From NCBI RefSeq assembly GCF_003143775.1, contig NZ_QFRJ01000004.1, positions 124,001-188,000 of the forward strand: DNA of 64,000 bases. The letters are read 5' to 3'. The translations under genes were made by a program, and so were the position numbers. Below are positions 57,759 to 64,000 of the stretch, piece by piece (position 1 is the first letter of the stretch; every line of letters starts with the position of its first letter). The notes below the pieces were generated by a model. It had not been told where the DNA came from. It was given only the letters and a program-made list of their open reading frames with translations, and ran no database searches. The DNA is from Brumimicrobium oceani. GTDB taxonomy: Bacteria > Bacteroidota > Bacteroidia > Flavobacteriales_D > Crocinitomicaceae.

Positions 57759-58700
57759 TCATTCGACTTTTATGAAAGGCTTTAAAGCTTTAAATTTTTC
57801 TCCGTCAATATAAGGAGATAAAATTATCTCATCGATTCTTTTATATGGTCGGTGATTTTCTCTGAAGAACACAATCGACTTTGCCATGTCAAAGCTAATC
57901 AATGGATGGTCTCTTAATTCTTTCTCAGACGCACTATTTAAATTTAGCTTCCTCACTTCTGACTTATCAAGGATAAGATATGGTTTTATAGATTCTATTT
58001 TTTCCTCATCCATTAAATAAATATCGAAAAGCTGATCATAAGAAACAATACCACCATAACTGTCACGTGTTTTTATTATTTCCTTGGCAAAGTAAGGACC
58101 GATACCAGGTATTTTTTTCAAATCCCAATCCGACGCAGTATTTATGGATATAGGTTTTATAGCTTCCTTTTCTCCTTCAGCTTCAGTCTTTTCAACTTTT
58201 TTGCTAGTTGACTTCTCTATGTATTTTTTGTAAGGCTTCTGTTGTTCAGCATAATTAGGGGTGGGTAAGGAGTCGGGCAAATCTAGCTTTGGTAATAAAA
58301 TATTATAAAGCTCATCATCCACCACATACAGCCTTTTCAGATCCGCTTTTACTTTTAGTTCCGCACCACTATTCAAATACTTTAATATTGACGCTGCCTG
58401 CTTTTCGGATAAACCTACATCCATCCACTGCTTGAGAGAATACTTATTTGGGTTAAACATTTCTGAGGGCTCAGTGTATTTACTCGCAATCTCCACTTTG
58501 GTATCTATCGAATCTATACTTCTTTCCGCTAAAGCAATCGAACGAACTTTGACATCGTAATGAGGTGGTGTGTAAAAGTAATTGTAATATATTCGAGGTG
58601 TTACCGCTACGGCAACAAAGAGAATCAGCAATACGACAATTCCTCTACGGGCTCTTTTTGAAAAGTGCACCCAATCACTATCCCAAGCTTTCTTCGTCAA
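57759..58700 (-). CDS. Membrane-anchored helix-hairpin-helix (ComEA-like) protein
   Basis: A 313-residue protein with one membrane segment at residues 19-39 (RGIVVLLILFVAVAVTPRIY). Three helix-hairpin-helix-like units follow: residues about 85-120 (LKQWMDVGLSEKQAASILKY), 195-245 (SINTASDWDLKKIPGIGPYF) and 255-313 (LNLNSASEKELRDHPLI). Such units bind DNA without sequence preference. ComEA proteins take up DNA in competence, but a stand-alone gene of this form is widespread in Bacteroidota without proof of that role. The first hairpin is degenerate. The gene begins 5 bases after the symporter stop and is probably co-transcribed with it. Confidence 0.85.
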   Translation of the reverse strand: MTKKAWDSDWVHFSKRARRGIVVLLILFVAVAVTPRIYYNYFYTPPHYDVKVRSIALAERSIDSIDTKVEIASKYTEPSEMFNPNKYSLKQWMDVGLSEKQAASILKYLNSGAELKVKADLKRLYVVDDELYNILLPKLDLPDSLPTPNYAEQQKPYKKYIEKSTSKKVEKTEAEGEKEAIKPISINTASDWDLKKIPGIGPYFAKEIIKTRDSYGGIVSYDQLFDIYLMDEEKIESIKPYLILDKSEVRKLNLNSASEKELRDHPLISFDMAKSIVFFRENHRPYKRIDEIILSPYIDGEKFKALKPFIKVE

Positions 58701-58705
58701 ATTAT

Positions 58706-60781
58706 TTATTTAAATCTTTTAATCACTCCAGATTTTACACGCACAAAGTAGTCTTTCAAATCTGCTTTTACCTCTCCAGACATAATTAGCAACCCTAGAA
58801 TATTTGGGAAAGCCATACCTAAAATCATTAAATCTGAGAAATCAATTACTGCTCCCAATCCCACTGAAGCCCCAACAACGACAAAAATCAAAAAGATGAA
58901 TTTATAGATTAATCCAGAAATTTTAGTTTCTCCAAAAACGTAAGTCCATGCTTTAAGCCCATAATAAGACCAAGAAATCATTGTTGAGAACGCAAATAAA
59001 ACAACTGCAAAAGACAGCACATACAAGGACCAATCACCTAGTGAGGATGAAAACGCTGCTGAGGTCAATGCGGCACCTTCCAATCCTTCCGGATCTTGAG
59101 CATAGCCTGTAAAAATAATCACTAATGCTGTCATTGTACACACAACAACCGTATCAATAAAAGGCTCCAAAATAGCCACTATTCCTTCACTAACCGGCTC
59201 ATCAGTTTTAGCAGCAGCGTGAGCAATAGGCGCTGAACCCACCCCTGCTTCGTTGGAGAATGCAGCACGCTGAAACCCTAAAATAAGAACTCCTATAAAG
59301 CCGCCATACATTGCGTCTGGACTAAAAGCACCCTTAATAATGGTTCCGAATCCATGCCCTAGGTTTTCATAATTAAAACCAATAATCACTAATGCTGAAA
59401 CTACATAAATACCGACCATTGCGGGAACAATTTTATCTGTTACGCTCGCAATACTTTTAATTCCACCAACAATAACAATACCTACCAAAATAGCCATTCC
59501 GATTCCAAAATATAATCCATAAGCTGAGAAACCTTCCCAACCAGGAATTTCTGACAACTGGTTAAAAGCTTGGTTTACTTGAAACATATTACCACCGCCA
59601 AGTGAACCACCAACACAAAGAATTGCAAAAATGATTGCTAGTACTTTTCCGAGTTGCTTAAATCCTGGACCTCTTTTCTCCAATCCACGACTTAAATAAT
59701 ACATTGGTCCACCAGAGACTTCTCCGTCCTCTTTTTGATGACGGTATTTAACCCCCAGAGTACACTCCACAAACTTAGACGCCATTCCAATTAAACCTGC
59801 CAGAATCATCCAAAACGTGGCACCTGGTCCCCCCATACTAATTGCAATTGCAACACCAGCGATATTTCCCAGTCCCACAGTGGCAGAAAGTGCAGTAACT
59901 AAGGCCTGAAAATGGGTAACTTCTCCCGCACTTTTATTTGGATCATCAAATCTTCCTCTCACCAAATCTATAGCATGGCGAATTCCTCTGAATTGTATAA
60001 AACCCATTTTAAATGTGAAGAAAACTGCTCCAGCCACAAGCCACAAAACAATTAAAGGTATACCTTGTGACTTATTGGTTAGATTTTTAAAATAGAATGG
60101 CTGTGGAGAAGGATAATCAATTCGTCCTAATATTTTTTCTGATCTATTCCCTTTTTTATTCGTAAAATAGACATTGTCGCCAGCTGTCACTTTAACACCA
60201 TCATGCACTCCATGAATTAAAACACCATCGCCCATTGCGTAGAAAGGAAACTCGTGATCTCCATCCTTTAGAATAGCAATCATTTCTAGGTGCTTTACTG
60301 CCTCACCATCTTTCTTCAACCACTCTTTTATGGTGTAGTTGTTTCTCTCAGCATCTATTGCAAAAGGAGCTTTTAATCTAAACTCCTTAACCTTAACTGT
60401 ATCAGACCAAATATTAGCGAAAAGTACTTTTTGCAAAAAGGCAACAGCAGGTTTCATTCCGTTGTTCACGTTTTCAGAAAAACTATTTGGTTCAACATAA
60501 CCTTTAACAGTGACCGAATCAAAATTAGCATCAATTACAACAACTTTAATGGAATCCCCTTCGGACCAGCCATTATATCCCTTGTTGTAAATTGAAATAT
60601 TTTCTTTATTCCAAACATATTTATAAGGTTTCTTTCCTCCTTTTACATCTATTTCGACAGAAACATTGTCAATTGCATCGGATTTGTCTTTGGTTGTTAG
60701 TTCTGCTGATAAAGGCTCTGTTTGCCCAAAAGCAAAACTAGTCAACAGGAATAGGGTAGCCAAAATATTAGCTAATCTCAT
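58706..60781 (-). CDS. Sodium:alanine symporter (AGCS) with extra N-terminal domains
   Basis: A 691-residue inner-membrane transporter. The transport core (from about residue 240) has family motifs [20 protein letters not shown] and [20 protein letters not shown], with an [18 protein letters not shown] lead-in and [20 protein letters not shown]. Usual AGCS proteins are 450-540 residues. The excess is a signal peptide (1-20), a SprB-like beta unit at about 40-98 ([11 protein letters not shown]), a conserved helix at 101-125, and an inserted domain at about 126-238 resembling a lipoyl/biotinyl fold ([20 protein letters not shown], then [20 protein letters not shown]) without an obvious modification lysine. 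Transport of Ala or Gly with Na+ is from family knowledge. Confidence 0.9.
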   Translation of the reverse strand: MRLANILATLFLLTSFAFGQTEPLSAELTTKDKSDAIDNVSVEIDVKGGKKPYKYVWNKENISIYNKGYNGWSEGDSIKVVVIDANFDSVTVKGYVEPNSFSENVNNGMKPAVAFLQKVLFANIWSDTVKVKEFRLKAPFAIDAERNNYTIKEWLKKDGEAVKHLEMIAILKDGDHEFPFYAMGDGVLIHGVHDGVKVTAGDNVYFTNKKGNRSEKILGRIDYPSPQPFYFKNLTNKSQGIPLIVLWLVAGAVFFTFKMGFIQFRGIRHAIDLVRGRFDDPNKSAGEVTHFQALVTALSATVGLGNIAGVAIAISMGGPGATFWMILAGLIGMASKFVECTLGVKYRHQKEDGEVSGGPMYYLSRGLEKRGPGFKQLGKVLAIIFAILCVGGSLGGGNMFQVNQAFNQLSEIPGWEGFSAYGLYFGIGMAILVGIVIVGGIKSIASVTDKIVPAMVGIYVVSALVIIGFNYENLGHGFGTIIKGAFSPDAMYGGFIGVLILGFQRAAFSNEAGVGSAPIAHAAAKTDEPVSEGIVAILEPFIDTVVVCTMTALVIIFTGYAQDPEGLEGAALTSAAFSSSLGDWSLYVLSFAVVLFAFSTMISWSYYGLKAWTYVFGETKISGLIYKFIFLIFVVVGASVGLGAVIDFSDLMILGMAFPNILGLLIMSGEVKADLKDYFVRVKSGVIKRFK

Positions 60782-60867
60782 AAATATTATTTTTTGTGTT
60801 TTTATAAAAAGCTATTGATTGCACCTACAAGAAGTAGTGACAGATTCGCTAATTTAAAAATATTATT

Positions 60868-61785
60868 TTAATTGTCTGAGTCAATTTTGGATAAGCTTTC
60901 GACAAAATCCGTTGGAACATAGGAGAGTTCGTCTTTCGCCTTATCGATATTTAATCCAGAAGAGATCGGACGCTCTGCTTTTTGATTTAGTTTTTCTGAT
61001 GTAATAGCGTTTACAAAACTCGAATCCACTCCAAGGTATTTAGCTACTAACACTATATAATCGTGCATTGACATTAACTCTCCGCCTGCAATATTATACA
61101 CACCAAACTCTCCTAACTCTATCACTTTACTGCAAGCCTGAACAAGATCCTCCACAAAAGTTGGAGTCCTGAACTGGTCATTCACGATATTCAGTTGCTT
61201 TTCTGCTCGTAACTCAGCAAGGGCCCAGTTGAAAATATTATTTTTATTCAGTGCTTCTCCAACTCCATAAACAATAGAAGTTCTGAGAATAGAAACCTTA
61301 TTGTAGCCGCTTTCAAAAATCAACTCTTCGGCTTCCCATTTAGACTTACCATAATTACTGAGTGGATTTGCTGTATCCTCTTCCGAATAAAGTTTCTTTT
61401 TACCATCAAATATAAAATCAGTAGAAATTTGAATGAAATGTATATCTGTCCCTTGAATCTCCTCTAAAATATTGGCTACACCAATTGTATTAACAGCAAA
61501 ACACTCTGTTTCATAATCTTCGCAAGCATCCACATTTGTCATGGCCGCGGCGTTTATAATGTGAGTTGGTTTGTAGGCGGTTATCACTTCGCCCACACTC
61601 ACGGCGTTAGAAACATCTAAGATTTCAAAGTTTTCTGCTGGACAAAAGGACAGTTTGTTTTTTGAATTTGCAGTCGCCAAAAACTCCACTTCATGCCTTT
61701 GAAAATGTTGAACCAACTTCTGCCCGAGTAGACCATTACTACCCGTTATCAAAACTTTTAATTGTTTATCATTCATAATTCCCAA
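60868..61785 (-). CDS. RmlD-like dTDP-4-dehydrorhamnose reductase family protein
   Basis: A 305-residue extended short-chain dehydrogenase. The NAD(P) loop is ITGSNGLLGQKL (residues 13-24). NAAAMTNVDACEDYE is the family NAAAYT.VD..E motif, and the catalytic Tyr-Lys pair is in SNYGKSKWEAEELI. The substrate-domain motif FRTPTFVEDLVQA follows. Genes for the other dTDP-rhamnose steps are not nearby, so the sugar-nucleotide substrate is uncertain. It overlaps the upstream PspC-domain gene by 13 bases. Confidence 0.87.
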   Translation of the reverse strand: MGIMNDKQLKVLITGSNGLLGQKLVQHFQRHEVEFLATANSKNKLSFCPAENFEILDVSNAVSVGEVITAYKPTHIINAAAMTNVDACEDYETECFAVNTIGVANILEEIQGTDIHFIQISTDFIFDGKKKLYSEEDTANPLSNYGKSKWEAEELIFESGYNKVSILRTSIVYGVGEALNKNNIFNWALAELRAEKQLNIVNDQFRTPTFVEDLVQACSKVIELGEFGVYNIAGGELMSMHDYIVLVAKYLGVDSSFVNAITSEKLNQKAERPISSGLNIDKAKDELSYVPTDFVESLSKIDSDN

Positions 61786-62009
61786 ATTGACTTTCTTTTT
61801 TTACGTAAACCAAAAAAATGTTTATTCTCCAATATCCAGCCCATAGCAAGATATAAGATAAGTGGCGAACCCAAGGCAATAAAAGAGCTATAAATAAAAA
61901 ACAAACGCACCTTAGTGGTTCTTACACCTAGCTTTTTTGCCCACCATTCACTAACCCCAAAGGAGCGCATTTCGAAAAAAAACACTATTTTCTGAATAAA
62001 CTTCTGCAT
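61773..62009 (-). CDS. PspC-domain small membrane protein
   Basis: A 78-residue protein with the PspC-domain pattern: GVSEWWAKKLGVRTTKVRLF leading into a membrane helix (FIYSSFIALGSPLILYLAMG) and a basic tail. PspC proteins sense envelope stress in enterobacteria; small stand-alone members in Bacteroidota are uncharacterised. It begins 2 bases after the DUF2851 stop and runs 13 bases into the reductase gene, so these three genes are probably coupled. Confidence 0.85.
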   Translation of the reverse strand: MQKFIQKIVFFFEMRSFGVSEWWAKKLGVRTTKVRLFFIYSSFIALGSPLILYLAMGWILENKHFFGLRKKRKSIWEL

Positions 62010-62011
62010 AA

Positions 62012-63280
62012 TTATTTCTCTAAATTTTCTGTTCCCACTTTACAGGACAAACATTTTTTAAATTTACAAAATTCATTGTTTAATTCTAATAATCCCTGGC
62101 TTTCTAATGCATTTTGGGGTGAAAAACCGATATTCTGCCAATAATTTACCACATTATTTTTCTCCGAAGGCAGTTTCTCCATCAATTCGACAGCTATATC
62201 GCTATAGGAAAAATCATTGTACAAATGTTTCAATGAAACAAAGTAAGGCACCACTCCATTTATAATTAAGTTCTGTTTAAACTGTTTTGAAAAGCTTAAG
62301 GTTCTTTGTTTTGATTGCTTTCCAAAGACAAAATGATTTTCCCAATACACATCTATATACGACGTAGATAACTTATTTATTTGATCGATGATTTGTTTAG
62401 CTGTTAAATCGGTTAAACTCCTCAAATCAAATTGAAGGAGAAATGCATTTATTTGCGCCAAGATAAAACTAGGAAAACTGTAGGGCCTGATTCCGCTAAA
62501 CTTCCATGCGCTCTTGTTCATTTCTAACAATGAATGTTTGTGTTTAAGAAAAGTCCAAGTATGCTGAAGACTTTTATAGTATTCGTCTGCAAAATCTTCC
62601 TTTAGGAAACCTGCTGACCCAAAAACTAAGGCTTCTAGGCGGGTTTTATCCCATTGCTCTTTAGTAATTAACTGATAGGGCAGAATTTTAGCCAGCTCTT
62701 GCATAGGCAGTTTATTTACCCTACCACCAGTGGCTTGCAGAATAGCAGCGAGCAATAAAGAGTACTTATCTCTTTTTTCTAAATTCAGCATCTCTATCAG
62801 TTCAATTCCTTTTCTTTCGATTCGGTGAAGAAAAGAAACATCTATCTGTTGAAGCAACGCCAATTTATAATTCTTTACCACATGCGCACAGGGCACTCTT
62901 TGTGGATTAGAGAGGATTTTCTGATAATTACTAAAATGAATCATATCAATTTGGCTCTTGAGCTCAATAGTAGGCAACAGGACTCCATTTACAAAAACTT
63001 CTTTATCGTGTTCATACACAACGTGCAGAACGACATTATTATAGGCCTCGTCTAAATGATGATTATGCGCATACCAATCCGAAGATTTTATATGTAGTTC
63101 AATATTTCCTGACCATTTCAAGCCATCGATGGAAACAGTTCCATTAAAAAAATCTGGTCCGGAGTCTAGGTTATACCAACCAATTTCATGAATATTAATG
63201 GGTACTCCATTGGTTAATTTCAAAAGATTAAAGTTTAGGCGCTTCATGCGCCAGAGGTAATGCAAATATTCTTCTTGCAT
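62012..63280 (-). CDS. DUF2851 family protein
   Basis: A 422-residue cytoplasmic protein of the DUF2851 family, typical of Bacteroidota and of unknown function. The family opening is seen: MQEEYLHYLWRMKRLNFNLL, then NLDSGPDFFNGTVSIDGLKW and GNIELHIKSSDWYAHNHHLD. The acidic and histidine residues of SGPDF, ELHIKSSDW and HNHHLD resemble a nuclease-like metal site, but that is inference. The C terminus has four cysteines (CKFKKCLSCKVG region), a possible metal site. Confidence 0.88.
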   Translation of the reverse strand: MQEEYLHYLWRMKRLNFNLLKLTNGVPINIHEIGWYNLDSGPDFFNGTVSIDGLKWSGNIELHIKSSDWYAHNHHLDEAYNNVVLHVVYEHDKEVFVNGVLLPTIELKSQIDMIHFSNYQKILSNPQRVPCAHVVKNYKLALLQQIDVSFLHRIERKGIELIEMLNLEKRDKYSLLLAAILQATGGRVNKLPMQELAKILPYQLITKEQWDKTRLEALVFGSAGFLKEDFADEYYKSLQHTWTFLKHKHSLLEMNKSAWKFSGIRPYSFPSFILAQINAFLLQFDLRSLTDLTAKQIIDQINKLSTSYIDVYWENHFVFGKQSKQRTLSFSKQFKQNLIINGVVPYFVSLKHLYNDFSYSDIAVELMEKLPSEKNNVVNYWQNIGFSPQNALESQGLLELNNEFCKFKKCLSCKVGTENLEK

Positions 63281-63355
63281 GATTTAGTGATTTTAGGTGT
63301 TCTCTATTAAAGATAGTAAATAATAGAAGAACCCACCAAATAAAAAAGAAAAAAA

Positions 63356-64000
63356 TCACTTCTTACCTCGAACTGCAATTACTGTAATATCATCTGTTTG
63401 CTCTGTATTCCCCACCCATTCCCTGTGGTATTCTTGAAGAATTGTATTCTGCTCGCTCATAGGCTGATTAGAAATTGCGTCAACCAAGGCTAGGAATTTT
63501 TTTATTGTAATTTTTTTATTTCTTGATCCACCAAATTGATCTGGATATCCATCAGAGAAAAGATAAACTATTTGATCCCTTGTCACCACTATCTCTTCTG
63601 TTTTGTACCTAAAATCATCAGATACCGCCTCGCCTCCTATATGTTTAATTTGTCCTTTAATCACTTGAACACTCTCGGTTTTGTTATCTTTAATAAGGAA
63701 TCGACCACCTGCCAATGCATATTCCACGCGGTCGGTATTCTTATCAAAGGCACAAACAACGATTTCCATACCATCTTGAATTCTATTTTGCCCATCGCGT
63801 GGCAATAGTTCAGATAACCTTTCATCAAGCTGATTCAGTATTTCACCGGGATCAACAATTCTAGCTTCTTCAATAATTTGGTTCAAGATATTAATCCCTA
63901 GCAGCGTCATAAATGATCCAGGAACGCCATGGCCAGTGCAGTCGGACAAAATCAAAATGGTTTTGTCTTCAACTTCCTTTAACCAGAAGAAATCTCCTGA
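63356..64000 (-). CDS. SpoIIE-type (PP2C) phosphatase, partial
   Basis: C-terminal part of a serine phosphatase of the RsbU/SpoIIE group; the frame stays open to the window edge. The metal-binding motif LSDCTGHGVPGSFMTLLG appears, preceded by SGDFFWLKEVEDKTI, and further motifs are YALAGGRFLI, LFSDGYPDQFGG and TDDITVIAVRGKK at the end. The aspartates of SGDF, SDCTGHG, SDGYPDQ and TDDIT are the expected Mg2+/Mn2+ ligands. In Bacteroidota such domains often follow a large sensor region (TPR or 7TMR), which would lie outside the window. Confidence 0.92.
   Translation of the reverse strand, partial: SGDFFWLKEVEDKTILILSDCTGHGVPGSFMTLLGINILNQIIEEARIVDPGEILNQLDERLSELLPRDGQNRIQDGMEIVVCAFDKNTDRVEYALAGGRFLIKDNKTESVQVIKGQIKHIGGEAVSDDFRYKTEEIVVTRDQIVYLFSDGYPDQFGGSRNKKITIKKFLALVDAISNQPMSEQNTILQEYHREWVGNTEQTDDITVIAVRGKK

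Overview
This window is from an AT-rich member of the Bacteroidota, most likely Flavobacteriales. The grounds are type IX secretion (T9SS) sorting domains of both type A (YPNP) and type B (gliding-motility C-terminal), SprB-type adhesin repeats, a DUF3467 gene after rpoC, a DUF2851 gene, no obvious Shine-Dalgarno sequences, and three promoters matching the Bacteroidota sigma form TTG-N19-TAnnTTTG. A position near Crocinitomicaceae/Cryomorphaceae is only a guess.

Layout. 1-3.3 kb: mgtE, yggS and a secreted YD-repeat-like protein, all on the minus strand. 3.5-19.9 kb: the complete Bacteroidota-type dcw cluster on the minus strand, in transcription order mraZ-rsmH-ftsL-ftsI-murE-mraY-murD-(unknown 147 aa gene)-ftsW-murG-murC-ftsQ-ftsA-ftsZ-yqeY. 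It is tightly packed, with a terminator after yqeY and putative MraZ boxes upstream of mraZ. 20.2-39.9 kb: a cell-surface region holding a type A T9SS cargo with its own promoter, an FG-GAP cargo, a 2135-residue SprB-repeat adhesin with a type B sorting domain, a SprA-like outer-membrane protein and a glycosyltransferase. In its middle (32.6-35.2 kb) lies a patch of broken genes: a truncated duplicate of the SprA-like gene's 3' end joined to a fragment of a type A sorting domain, then a frameshifted type B cargo pseudogene and a REP-like palindrome.

40-56.5 kb: lpd, the DUF3467 gene, then rpoC-rpoB-rplL-rplJ-rplA-rplK-nusG-secE-tRNA-Trp-tuf-tRNA-Thr-Gly-Tyr-Thr (minus strand). The tRNA/tuf part has the same order as the thrU-tyrU-glyT-thrT-tufB locus of Escherichia coli. 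It is fed by a consensus promoter and punctuated by terminators after tuf and rpoC and an attenuator-like hairpin between rplL and rpoB. Upstream lie rpsU and a XerC/D recombinase. 56.5-64 kb: an acyl-CoA dehydrogenase, a ComEA-like helix-hairpin-helix protein, a sodium:alanine symporter with unusual extra N-terminal domains, an RmlD-like reductase, a PspC-domain protein, a DUF2851 protein and a SpoIIE-type phosphatase cut by the window edge.

Most of the window is core housekeeping DNA. I did not find a convincing new defence, mobile or biosynthetic system. The most unusual items are the gene-fragment patch, the symporter fusion, the unknown gene inside the dcw cluster, and the MraZ boxes placed inside a possible promoter.
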